Shown piece by piece: positions 27,268 through 36,668 of a stretch of 64,000 nt of DNA. The notes below the pieces were generated by a model. It saw only the letters and a program-made list of their open reading frames with translations, ran no database searches and was not told the DNA's origin. How positions within the stretch are numbered: position 1 is the first letter of the stretch; each line of letters starts with the position of its first letter. Origin of the DNA: Alcanivorax jadensis T9 (GTDB taxonomy: Bacteria > Pseudomonadota > Gammaproteobacteria > Pseudomonadales > Alcanivoracaceae); the NCBI RefSeq assembly GCF_000756655.1, contig NZ_ARXU01000002.1, positions 372,001-436,000 on the forward strand. Direction: 5' to 3'. A program made the translations under genes and the position numbers.

Positions 27268-30200
27268 ATGTCATCGCCACTTTACGAGCTGCTGGAACGC
27301 TATCGCACCCACGCCAAGACTGATCGTGAGATGGGAGAGTATTTCGAGCTCTTCGTTAAAGCCTATTTTGAGCATGACGATATTCAGAGGCAGCATTATG
27401 ACCAGGTGTGGACCTATGGTGACTGGGCCGAAGAGCATGGACTGAGCCGTAAGGACACAGGCATTGATCTGGTGGCGCGTCTTCGGGGAGCCCCGGAGAC
27501 CTTCTGTGCAATCCAGTGCAAGTTCTATAACCGCGATTATAAACTCCACCGCAAGGATCTGGATGGCTTCTTCACCGCCTCCAACCGCAAGAGCTTTACC
27601 CGGCGGATCATCGTCGATACGACTGAAACGGAGCTGGGCACGAACGTCCAGGCGCTCCTGGATGATGCAGAACAGTACGTTGAAACCTACCGGATCAGCC
27701 TACGAGACCTGGAAAGCAGTCGGATTGACTGGACACTGTTCTCCGAGAAGCAAGAGATTGCTTACCAAGCCAAGAAACAGCTCCGGCCCCACCAGGAAGA
27801 AGCCCTCGCGGACGTTCGAGCGGGGCTGGGAAAGGCCGACCGCGGGAAACTCATCATGGCGTGTGGAACCGGGAAGACCTTCACAAGCCTCAAGATCGCT
27901 GAGGACCTGGCAGGCCCCGGGAAGCGGGTGCTTTTCATGGTACCGTCGTTAGCCCTCATGTCACAGACCGTCACCGAATGGTCAAATGATGCGACCGTAC
28001 CGCTCCGCTCCTTCGCGGTATGCTCTGATGCACAGGTTGGCAAGCGCAAGAAAGGCGATGACGTAGCCGACCTTCAGCAGCATGATCTGGCGTTCCCTGC
28101 TACCACCGACCCTGCCAAACTCGCGGCGGAGGCCGGACAAGCCGACCCTGACGCCATGACAGTGGTTTTCTCCACTTACCAATCCATCCAGGCCATCTCC
28201 CAGGCACAACAGGAGCATAGTCTGCCGGAATTCGATCTGGTCATCTGCGATGAAGCCCACCGCACCACCGGTGTCACCTTGTCCGGCGAGGACGAATCCA
28301 ACTTTGTCCGCATCCACGACAACGGCCACGTCATGGCCAAGAAACGCCTCTATATGACCGCCACACCCCGAGTATTTGGCGACAATGCAAAAGGGAAGGC
28401 TGATGAGAGCGGGCACGAGCTGTGCTCAATGGACGACAAGTTAAAATTTGGAGAGGTGTTGTTTTACCGGGGCTTCTCCTGGGCAGTAGAGAACGACCTC
28501 CTTACCGACTACAAGGTAATCATTCTCGCCATGGACGAAGGCCTGGTGGGCCGCGGTGTCCAGCGGGCGCTGTCATCGGGAGACAACGAGCTGCAGCTCG
28601 ATGACGCAAGCAGAATCGTAGGCTGTTACAAGGCCCTGACCAAGGCCACCCTGAAGGACGACATCCAGTATGACGCCAAGCCCATGCGGCGTGCCCTGGC
28701 GTTCTGCCGTGACATTCGTTCCTCGAAGCTCATCCAGAGCCAATTCGCTGAAGTGGTTGAAGAGTATGTGAACTACCATAGTGAAGAGGATGGAGCACCT
28801 GAGCTGCAATGCTCCCTGGAGCATGTGGACGGCACCTTTAATGCCAAGACCCGCAACCGCCTGCTGGACTGGCTCAAAGCCGAACCAGAGCCCAATGAAT
28901 GCCGCATTTTGACCAACGCACGATGCCTTTCCGAAGGGGTCGATGTGCCGGCACTCGACAGCATCATGTTTCTCCATCCAAGGAAGTCACAAATTGATGT
29001 GATCCAGTCGGTTGGCCGGGTTATGCGTAAAGCTGGGCCGAGTAAGCGAATGGGATATGTCATTCTGCCGATTGGTGTGCCTCACGGCGTCACCCCGGAA
29101 GAAGCGCTCAACGACAATGAGCGTTACCGGGTTGTCTGGCAGATCCTTAATGCTCTCCGAGCACATGATGAAAGTCTTGATGCGACCATCAATCGTGCCT
29201 CTCTAGGCGAGGATGTCTCCGATAAAATTCAGGTGGTAGGCATCAACAATGAAGAACTGTCCGCTGTCACAGCAGAAGTGAACAACCTTCCCTCCCGGAG
29301 CAGTGGAAATCCCGATAAAGCAAGCACTGGGATTGGAACTCAGGGGGAGCCTGAGAACCAGCCTGAGGATAATGGCTCCCCTCCTACCCAGCTCGGAATC
29401 GACTTCAATGCTGAAATCAGCGAGGCCATCCTTGCGAAGCTAGTAAAGCGCTGTGGAACCCGCGATTACTGGGAAGACTGGGCGACCGATATTGCTGACA
29501 TTGCCCGCAAGCACATCACTAGAATCAAGGCGACCCTGGAGGAAGGCGGCAAGGCCCGTACTGAGTTCAATGCCTTCCTGACTGAGCTACGCGACGATCT
29601 CAACGACAGCATCAGAGAGGATGATGCTGTAGAAATGCTCGCCCAGCACATCATCACACGGCCGGTGTTCGAGACCCTGTTTGAAGGCCACCAGTTCACC
29701 AAAGAGAACCCGGTCTCCAAAGCCATCCAGCGGATACTGGATGTACTCGATGAGCACCGGATCGACAAAGAGTCTCAATCCCTTGAGAAGTTCTATGAGA
29801 GCGTGAAACGGCGCTCCCAGGGAATCCAAACCAGCCATGGCAAGCAGCGCCTGGTGGTCGAACTCTACGATAAGTTCTTCCGCAACGCCTTTCCACGGCT
29901 GACCCAGCGCCTCGGTATTGTTTACACGCCGGTTGAGGTGGTGGATTTCATTATCCACTCCGTCAACGATATCCTGCAGAGTGAATTTGGACAGACCCTG
30001 AGTAGTGAGGGGGTACACATTATTGACCCCTTTACCGGCACCGGCACTTTCATCACACGCCTCCTGCAGTCAGGCCTAATCAAGCCAGAAGAGATGACCC
30101 GGAAGTACCAGAAAGAGATCCACGCGAACGAGATCGTGTTGCTTGCCTATTACATCGCCGCGATCAACATCGAGGCCGTCTACCACGATAATACAAAGGC

Positions 30201-32154
30201 AGAATACACCCCATTCGAGGGCATTTGCCTGACCGACACCTTCCAGATGTACGAGAAGGAAGATATGGTTTCCAGCTTGCTTGCGGACAATTCTGAGCGT
30301 CGGAAGCGACAGAAAGAACTGGATCTGAAGGTAATCATTGGGAATCCGCCATATTCTGGCCAACAAAGTAGCGAGAATGAAAACAATAAGAACACCTCAT
30401 ATCCAGGTTTGGATGCCCGTATTCGCGACACTTATGCTGAAGCATCCAGCTCTAAACTAGCCAAAAGCAACTACGATTCCTATGTCCGCGCTATCCGTTG
30501 GGCATCTGACCGGATCGAAAGAAAAGGGGTAGTTGCCTATGTTACAAACGGTTCTTTCATAGACTCGAAGAATCTGGATGGGCTTAGAAAGTCACTCTGT
30601 AAAGAGTTCAGCAAAGTTCTCGTATTTAATCTGCGAGGGGACGCAAAGAAAACCGGTGAAGATCGACGCAAAGAAAAAGGGAATATTTTTGGTGAAGGGT
30701 GCCGAACCCCCGTGGCCATTACGATATTGATAAAGAATTCCGAAATGCCAAACCAGGGGAGCCTCCATTATCACGCTGTTGGCGATTATCTAACTAAAGA
30801 AGACAAGTTGAGGCTAATCGCAGATCACGCAAGCATCTCATCTGTACCATGGGAGGAGATGACCCCAAACACAGAAGGTGATTGGATTAACCAGAGAGAT
30901 CCTGCTTTCCAACGCTTCCTGCCACTTGCTGAACGTGACTCTTCTAATGGCACGTCTGTATTCACATCTAATTCCTACGGTGTCGTTACCAACCGAGACC
31001 CTTGGGTCTATAACAATTCCGCTGCAAAACTTGAGAAATCGGTGAAAAATCTGATTCGAGCCTACAATGAAGAGTGTGAGAAATACCGCAAGGCCAGTGA
31101 CGGATTAGGTAAAGGTGCCAAGCCCTCTCTGGAGGATGTTGTATCCAACGACCCGAAGCGCATCAGTTGGACTCGGGCTCTTAAGAATGATGCAAAACGG
31201 GGTAAGGATATTCAATTTGACCCTGATAACATTGTAATTGGTACGCACCGGCCATTTGTCCGACAATACATGTACTTTGATCGCCGTCTGAATGAAATGG
31301 TTAACCTCACAAAGCGGATGTTCCCCACGAAAAAGCATGAAAATATTGTAATTTCATGTACCGGAGTGACCGACCGCAAGGGATTCTCCTGCCTCGTGGC
31401 CAACCAAGTTCCCAACATGCATCTGACAGACACGGGCATGTGCTATCCGCTCTACTTTTATGAGGACAGGGATAGTGCTGCAGATTTGTTCGATGCCGCA
31501 GAAGATGACCCATATATTCGTCGGGATGGCATCACAGACTGGTCACTATCCGTCTTCCGCCATCACTACAAAGATAAATCCATCTCCAAGGAAGATATCT
31601 TCTGGTATTCCTACGGGGTATTGCATGCTCCAGAATACCGCAACCGCTTCACCGCCGATCTACAAAAGGTTCACCCGCGCATTCCTCTCGCACCTGATTT
31701 TCGCGCTTTCAGTGAAGCTGGCCGAGCCCTAGGACAGCTTCATCTCAATTTTGATAGCGTTGAGATGCACCCGGTCGAAATTAAGATATCGGGAGGTCGC
31801 AGTTATGAGGAACTAACCACTCAAGACTTTAGGGTGAATAATAAATGGAAGTTCGGAGGGAAGGCCAAAGACAAAGACAAATCCATTGTTAAATATAACA
31901 GCACAATCACCATAGCTGGCGTACCCGTAGATGCCTACGACTACGTTGTAAATGGAAAGCCCGCTTTGGAATGGGTGATGGAGAGTCAGCTGGTCAAAAC
32001 GGACACAACCAGCGGTATTGTCAATGATGCGAACGACTACGCCATAGAGACCATGGATTACCCAGCCTACCCGCTCGAACTGTTCCGGCGTGTAATTACA
32101 GTGAGCCTTGAAACGATGAAAATCATCAGGAATCTCCCCGAGCTTGACATCTAA
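27268..32154 (+). CDS. Type ISP (single-polypeptide) restriction-modification enzyme
   Basis: One protein of about 1628 aa holds nuclease, translocase and methylase, as in the LlaGI/LlaBIII class. An Mrr-like nuclease is at the N-terminus (Asp67 in GIDLV, QCK at 83-85). A superfamily 2 helicase follows: GTGKT at 200-204, DEAH at 328-331, MTATPRVFG, and QSVGRVMRK. An N6-adenine methylase has DPFTGTGTF near residue 919 and GNPPYSG near 1024. The last 400 residues should hold target recognition. GGAG lies 6 bp before the ATG at 27268; an ATG 5 codons earlier lacks one. It should methylate host sites and cut foreign DNA. Confidence 0.94.
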   Translation: MSSPLYELLERYRTHAKTDREMGEYFELFVKAYFEHDDIQRQHYDQVWTYGDWAEEHGLSRKDTGIDLVARLRGAPETFCAIQCKFYNRDYKLHRKDLDGFFTASNRKSFTRRIIVDTTETELGTNVQALLDDAEQYVETYRISLRDLESSRIDWTLFSEKQEIAYQAKKQLRPHQEEALADVRAGLGKADRGKLIMACGTGKTFTSLKIAEDLAGPGKRVLFMVPSLALMSQTVTEWSNDATVPLRSFAVCSDAQVGKRKKGDDVADLQQHDLAFPATTDPAKLAAEAGQADPDAMTVVFSTYQSIQAISQAQQEHSLPEFDLVICDEAHRTTGVTLSGEDESNFVRIHDNGHVMAKKRLYMTATPRVFGDNAKGKADESGHELCSMDDKLKFGEVLFYRGFSWAVENDLLTDYKVIILAMDEGLVGRGVQRALSSGDNELQLDDASRIVGCYKALTKATLKDDIQYDAKPMRRALAFCRDIRSSKLIQSQFAEVVEEYVNYHSEEDGAPELQCSLEHVDGTFNAKTRNRLLDWLKAEPEPNECRILTNARCLSEGVDVPALDSIMFLHPRKSQIDVIQSVGRVMRKAGPSKRMGYVILPIGVPHGVTPEEALNDNERYRVVWQILNALRAHDESLDATINRASLGEDVSDKIQVVGINNEELSAVTAEVNNLPSRSSGNPDKASTGIGTQGEPENQPEDNGSPPTQLGIDFNAEISEAILAKLVKRCGTRDYWEDWATDIADIARKHITRIKATLEEGGKARTEFNAFLTELRDDLNDSIREDDAVEMLAQHIITRPVFETLFEGHQFTKENPVSKAIQRILDVLDEHRIDKESQSLEKFYESVKRRSQGIQTSHGKQRLVVELYDKFFRNAFPRLTQRLGIVYTPVEVVDFIIHSVNDILQSEFGQTLSSEGVHIIDPFTGTGTFITRLLQSGLIKPEEMTRKYQKEIHANEIVLLAYYIAAINIEAVYHDNTKAEYTPFEGICLTDTFQMYEKEDMVSSLLADNSERRKRQKELDLKVIIGNPPYSGQQSSENENNKNTSYPGLDARIRDTYAEASSSKLAKSNYDSYVRAIRWASDRIERKGVVAYVTNGSFIDSKNLDGLRKSLCKEFSKVLVFNLRGDAKKTGEDRRKEKGNIFGEGCRTPVAITILIKNSEMPNQGSLHYHAVGDYLTKEDKLRLIADHASISSVPWEEMTPNTEGDWINQRDPAFQRFLPLAERDSSNGTSVFTSNSYGVVTNRDPWVYNNSAAKLEKSVKNLIRAYNEECEKYRKASDGLGKGAKPSLEDVVSNDPKRISWTRALKNDAKRGKDIQFDPDNIVIGTHRPFVRQYMYFDRRLNEMVNLTKRMFPTKKHENIVISCTGVTDRKGFSCLVANQVPNMHLTDTGMCYPLYFYEDRDSAADLFDAAEDDPYIRRDGITDWSLSVFRHHYKDKSISKEDIFWYSYGVLHAPEYRNRFTADLQKVHPRIPLAPDFRAFSEAGRALGQLHLNFDSVEMHPVEIKISGGRSYEELTTQDFRVNNKWKFGGKAKDKDKSIVKYNSTITIAGVPVDAYDYVVNGKPALEWVMESQLVKTDTTSGIVNDANDYAIETMDYPAYPLELFRRVITVSLETMKIIRNLPELDI

Positions 32155-32274
32155 ACCCGGCTAACAGCGTGACATTTTGACCTACCGGGCGGATGGAGCG
32201 AAGCAGACCAATTGAGTTCTGCCTAGATAGACAGCATAACCTGATTGAATTTTGCTTATGTTTGAGGGAAGGAA

Positions 32275-33399
32275 TTGGAGAGGCAAACAGTGGGATATGA
32301 AGATTTTGATGCACTGCTAATGCTCCCTGCAGACTTTCCTTATGCCGACCTCCAAGCGGTATCCCTAATCTTAGATAATGAGAACGTATTCGTCCCTGGC
32401 TATATACCACCTGATGTTGGCCTCTATCACGTCGATGGTTTTATCTATCATGCTTGGGTAGAAAATTCCAAGACTGTGCTTCTCCCGGATAGAAACATTG
32501 TTTCCCGGTTGGCTAAAATTGCCAAAGGAGAATCAGTGGCCAACAACGGGGATGTCCACAGCCGTAAAGTTGCGGCAATTCTGGCATTCGCCCAATGCCT
32601 TGATATTCAGATAGAACCATCTATTGCTTTTCATGAGTTGGCCCCTCATCAGGGAAACTCTGAAGCAATAGATGAGCTTTCTTGGTTCCGTGTCGCTGAC
32701 AATGGCTCTCCCAAAGAGTGGCTTGCTTTTGCACTCAGGGAAGCAGATCGCATTAAAACCATTGCCCCCCCACAACCAATTGATTCAATAGATCTGGCCA
32801 AGCCACTTAAGCGCTGGAGGCGCAATTATACGGCTGCCTTAAAAATTGCATCACTAGAACTTGCACAAAACATTAACGCCCTTGACAAGGTCTTGGCGCT
32901 ATTCAGATGGATGTATTCGGATTTTATTTTGGCAGGCCCGGCAGCCATCCTAGCCTGCGTTTACTTTGCCCCCAACTCCCCACCAAAGAAAGGACTATTT
33001 AAGAGCTTGCGCTCACCAACCAGAGAGAGAGCCATCGAAGGAATAAAAAATGCTGCCTGGGACATTACACATTTAAGCAATTTCGTTCAGCATATTAGTG
33101 CTGAAAAAGAAAATAGCGGACGTCGGTTCATTTTCGCCACCCTTGATGAGAGCCTTCGTGAAATTGCCCGTATTCTGATAGGGCAGACCCATGACATCCC
33201 TCCTCAAGAGGAGTTGTTTTTGTTCTTAAAGCAATGGTGGCCTGCAGATGATGCACAACGAATTTCAGCCACCTGGTTTGAATACACCAATAAAACTCGG
33301 AATGCTGACTGGTGGGATCAGTATAAAGACCGGCCTGACTACGTTGGAGAAATAGCTTCTCAGATCGAGAAGGATATTCTGGCATGGAGATCTAAATAA
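32275..33399 (+). CDS. Unknown protein next to the restriction enzyme
   Basis: A 374-aa protein I cannot assign. Visible blocks are VLLPDRNIVSRLAKIAKGE (about residues 65-83), which recalls the start of a PIN-like or metal-dependent fold, then CLDIQIEPSIAFHELAPHQGN (near 108-128), a central helical part, and a Trp-rich end (FLKQWWPADD, NADWWDQYKD). It lies 120 bp after the restriction gene on the same strand and before the DUF2384 gene. A defence-accessory role is only a guess from location. GGAGAGG precedes the second possible start; AAGGAATTGGAG covers the first ATG-like position at 32275. Confidence 0.7.
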   Translation: MERQTVGYEDFDALLMLPADFPYADLQAVSLILDNENVFVPGYIPPDVGLYHVDGFIYHAWVENSKTVLLPDRNIVSRLAKIAKGESVANNGDVHSRKVAAILAFAQCLDIQIEPSIAFHELAPHQGNSEAIDELSWFRVADNGSPKEWLAFALREADRIKTIAPPQPIDSIDLAKPLKRWRRNYTAALKIASLELAQNINALDKVLALFRWMYSDFILAGPAAILACVYFAPNSPPKKGLFKSLRSPTRERAIEGIKNAAWDITHLSNFVQHISAEKENSGRRFIFATLDESLREIARILIGQTHDIPPQEELFLFLKQWWPADDAQRISATWFEYTNKTRNADWWDQYKDRPDYVGEIASQIEKDILAWRSK

Positions 33400-33826
33400 A
33401 CCACAAACCCCATATTGAGACAAAGAGTTATCTAAATTTAGGGATCCCCTGACCCCCCCCTGAATTTTCCAAGTTGGATTTCCAAACCTATTTTGCAAAT
33501 AGCCCGGTCAGCTCTCGGCCTGCTTCACATGCGAAACCAAAACCGACGCAATAGACCTATAGGAAAACCAGTTTAATAGTAGCTGCCGCGCTAGTGAAAA
33601 AATCGAGCTTTAGGGCACGGCGAACACTTTCCGGCATGGTTTTTTTGGTATCGGCGACAAGGATTACCATGGCTGCTCTTTTAGCAAAACTTCCTTGCCA
33701 CGGCATGGTCATAGATCTACCTTACGCTGGTAACCTGTCTGGCGCTCTTTTCAGAATTAACCCCCCTTGCCATTCGATGCAAGATTAGTGAACAAATTGA
33801 GCCTTATTCTAAATATTTGAGTTTTT
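33400..33826. other. Gene-poor gap inside the island
   Basis: No convincing gene. It contains a run of C (TGACCCCCCCC near 33450) and a 64-codon open frame at 33594-33788 without a known signature or good start signal. The A+T-rich part just before 33827 probably holds the promoter of the next gene. Confidence 0.5.
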
Positions 33827-34213
33827 ATGGATATTCAGAAAAACACCCAAACCTATGATCGCGAAAAGGTCAGTAAGATGCTGATGGTACTGTTTTCGCA
33901 TTGGGGCCTTGGCACAGAGGAACAGTTGATCCTGCTTGGGATGACTAAGGGTGATCGGGACACTTTGGCTCGATATTGCGAAGAATGGACTCTACCCAAT
34001 GACAGGGACAAATTGGAGCGAGCTGGAATTCTACTTGAAATCCATAAATCTCTGCGCTTACTGTTTCCCAACAATCGTGAATTGGCTTATGACTGGATGT
34101 CGCAGCCCAACCAGGCCTTCGAAGGGATCACTCCTGTTCAACAGATAGATAAGCTAGGGATGCAGGGAATGTATATGGTTAGGGCCTATCTGCGCCACCA
34201 GATAGAGGGTTAG
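33827..34213 (+). CDS. MbcA/ParS/Xre-type (DUF2384) antitoxin-like protein
   Basis: A 128-aa protein with an N-terminal helix-turn-helix-like part and the C-terminal DUF2384 block: LLEIHKSLRLLFPNNRELAYDWMSQPN, AFEGITPVQQIDKLGMQGMYMVRAYL. Such antitoxins pair with RES-domain NAD-degrading toxins encoded next to them. No RES gene is here; the recombinase operon comes next on the opposite strand. It may be an orphan or a regulator of the island. Confidence 0.82.
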   Translation: MDIQKNTQTYDREKVSKMLMVLFSHWGLGTEEQLILLGMTKGDRDTLARYCEEWTLPNDRDKLERAGILLEIHKSLRLLFPNNRELAYDWMSQPNQAFEGITPVQQIDKLGMQGMYMVRAYLRHQIEG

Positions 34214-34264
34214 TTATCGATTGTATAGCAAGCCTCTTTTGGACAAAACGAATAAGTAAGAACC

Positions 34265-34663
34265 TCAAAACTTGGCCACATCACCATCCGAAAGAAGGTT
34301 TATCTGGTCTCTCAACTCGTCGATTAGTTCCTGCTGGGAGTGGCAAATGGATAGGAGACGATCTCTCTGTTTCTTACAATCAGCCAGCCTTTGCCGAGCA
34401 GTACGGTTTCGACTTTTCACGGATGCACTCTGACCTAACTTACTTTTTTCCCTTTCCGAAGCCATGTACGCCTTGATCCGCTGAAGTAACTCAGGGTACC
34501 GATCGGATCTGAGAGCGGATGGCGTCTTACCAGCCTCTTTCGCCACGTTGGAGAGACTAACAGGAGTGTCAGACGGAAGGTTCAACGGCCTACCTTTCTT
34601 CAAGCGTTCGAACGCCTCCTCGAAAATGTCAATTGCCCGCTTCTTCTTCTCTTTCGATAGCAT
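34265..34663 (-). CDS. Small accessory protein of the recombinase operon (GmtX/TnpC-like)
   Basis: A 132-aa basic protein, last gene of the four-gene operon. It has a helix-turn-helix-like stretch (SLSNVAKEAGKTPSALRSDRYPEL, near residues 36-59) and a C-terminal coiled coil (LADCKKQRDRLLSICHSQQELIDELRDQINLL). This matches in position and general form the small third member of gamma-mobile-trio (GmtX) and Tn554-type (TnpC) operons. Its start overlaps the preceding recombinase by 35 bp. The exact family is inferred from context. Confidence 0.72.
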   Translation of the reverse strand: MLSKEKKKRAIDIFEEAFERLKKGRPLNLPSDTPVSLSNVAKEAGKTPSALRSDRYPELLQRIKAYMASEREKSKLGQSASVKSRNRTARQRLADCKKQRDRLLSICHSQQELIDELRDQINLLSDGDVAKF

Positions 34664-36668
34664 CTATATAGACCCCGATGGCATATATTTCTTTCTTCAG
34701 TGCCCCAACCCTCATGCTGCCGGGAGGGAGTCGTTCAATCTCGTTATGATGAAATTCCCGCAGTCTGAGCAACTTATCTTTATTCTTACGCTTGAAGATA
34801 GCATCCGCACAAACTCCTCCACCATCACCTACCATGCACTTCGAAATGGACTCGATCCCTCCGTACTCGCAGGAACCAGCCTTCATACAGAACCCAAGTA
34901 GTGTTCTTCGAACTCCTACCTGGCCATCTCGAATTAGCTTCATCAGCTTTTTTTCCTCTCCAGCATCAACGAGGTCGATTACCGTATCAAAACCCAGGAT
35001 CTTTCCATGCGGCCTTACGTTATTCACTTCATCATCGATAACCTCAATTAGCCGTTGATATACGTTGTTGTAAGACTCCAAAACTAGCGCTGCCTCCGCA
35101 ACAGAATTCAGACGCAAATTGGTATAGTGCCTTCCGTAGTAGAGAGTCATATTCCTCGATAAATGCTTCATTTGATGCTGAATGGAGCTAACCGAGACTT
35201 CCCTAGATGAAAACATATTAACCGCAAGCGTGCGCCTCAACTGATGGCAGGAAAATCGCCAGGGCTTCCCCACCTCGAACCACTCCCGCTCATAAAGATT
35301 CGGCGTTAGCGAGAGAGCCATTTGGGCGTCTTCTTCCGTAATCCGAATTACGTCATCATCAAACAACTTGAGGCCTCGACGGAGAACATTGTCATAATCC
35401 AGCGCCCTGTGGCTAACCAAAGCTCCGTGACGCATAAAAGATGATCGAACTTTACTTGAATTGGATGACCAAATCTCTGTTGAGGGAAACATCAAGTAGG
35501 GGTTTTCTCTGTCTTCTCTCGATAGATCTATATCTTCCCGCAAGACGGACAATCGGAGGCGAGCGATACACGTGCATATATCAATAGCTTTCTTAATCGT
35601 ATTCGGGACAACCCACCTTGCATCAGAGTCTTCGTCGGTTTTCGTGGTCTCTCCGATAAGAATGCAAACCTCCCCTAGATACTTATCAATCTCCACATGA
35701 AAACAATCACGTCTAAGTGATGTCGCCTCCTTCTTACGCTGCAAGCTAAAGTTTAAAATAAATATTATTGAAGCGTCCCTGACAAACGTGAGGTACTTTG
35801 AAAAGGATTGTGTACTGTAGCTATATCCATAGACAGACTTCTTCTCAGGCTCAAGCCATTTATCGAACAAACTAAACAACCTTCTTTCATGCAAGAAAGT
35901 GTCAAAATTCCCTTTGTACAAAACACGGTTATCTCGGTACAAATTTCTCTCTGAAAATGGAGATTGATAGCAGGGAGAAACCACCTTCAAATTGTGAACA
36001 TATGCTTTATGCATCCACTTGAATGCTTTCTCTATAGCAGCTTGGTGCTGAAGGAAATCATTTAGCACCTCACTCAACCTCTCAACTTGATAGCTCCAAA
36101 TACGAGGGGGGATATATGGGTGCTGAACAGCCTCATGCTCCTTAACCTCTCGCGCCAATAATTTCAAAAATCCATCACTGGCTATAGAAAAACCAAGCTC
36201 TCTTTCATAGAGCTTCAGCTTATGAAGCTGTGATATACTATGCTTAATTCTAACTGATTTAATAACGTCAAAAACGGCAGAAAACACCCTTGGGAATTTG
36301 TGAAGATCAGAGATCTTTATATCATAACGATCACAGACCCCACCGATTTTCACCAACAAATCAAAATAACTTCGGCAACTCTTTACCCTCCCAGGAAAAA
36401 GCCTGGGATGGTATATTATGAAAACCATGGCCTGCTTAATAAGGGCTATGTTTTCACAGGAAAGTCCATGCCGACCGAAGTTGAATCCGTAGTAACCAAT
36501 CGCAGAGAAATCCCAGTAATCATCGCCATAGACCGACAAAGGATTACCTTTCCGGTCAACTGTAACTGGCCAGCAATTTGGCGGAGGAAATGAAGGCGGA
36601 CGATACGAGGGCGACTGGGGCGTAACCAAGGTTGTTGGCTCCATGAACTGCAGGACTAACTCCATCAT
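34629..36668 (-). CDS. Large tyrosine recombinase-family protein (third in operon)
   Basis: A 679-aa protein with a C-terminal tyrosine-recombinase domain. Visible catalytic set: Arg311 (QRKKEATSLR), His475/Arg478 (CHQLRRTL), a further basic/His near 500-502 (HQMKHLSRN), and Tyr510 or 511 (MTLYYGRHY). Past it lies a Cys-rich block (FCMKAGSC, SKCMVGDGGGVC), which may bind zinc. Its ATG directly follows the stop codon of the gene before (TAGATG). I think it is the GmtZ-like member, but that is inference. Confidence 0.85.
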   Translation of the reverse strand: MMELVLQFMEPTTLVTPQSPSYRPPSFPPPNCWPVTVDRKGNPLSVYGDDYWDFSAIGYYGFNFGRHGLSCENIALIKQAMVFIIYHPRLFPGRVKSCRSYFDLLVKIGGVCDRYDIKISDLHKFPRVFSAVFDVIKSVRIKHSISQLHKLKLYERELGFSIASDGFLKLLAREVKEHEAVQHPYIPPRIWSYQVERLSEVLNDFLQHQAAIEKAFKWMHKAYVHNLKVVSPCYQSPFSERNLYRDNRVLYKGNFDTFLHERRLFSLFDKWLEPEKKSVYGYSYSTQSFSKYLTFVRDASIIFILNFSLQRKKEATSLRRDCFHVEIDKYLGEVCILIGETTKTDEDSDARWVVPNTIKKAIDICTCIARLRLSVLREDIDLSREDRENPYLMFPSTEIWSSNSSKVRSSFMRHGALVSHRALDYDNVLRRGLKLFDDDVIRITEEDAQMALSLTPNLYEREWFEVGKPWRFSCHQLRRTLAVNMFSSREVSVSSIQHQMKHLSRNMTLYYGRHYTNLRLNSVAEAALVLESYNNVYQRLIEVIDDEVNNVRPHGKILGFDTVIDLVDAGEEKKLMKLIRDGQVGVRRTLLGFCMKAGSCEYGGIESISKCMVGDGGGVCADAIFKRKNKDKLLRLREFHHNEIERLPPGSMRVGALKKEIYAIGVYIDAIEREEEAGN

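Noticed and set aside
33594-33788. 64-codon open frame in the island gap
   Set aside because: No homology that I recognise and no good start signal.
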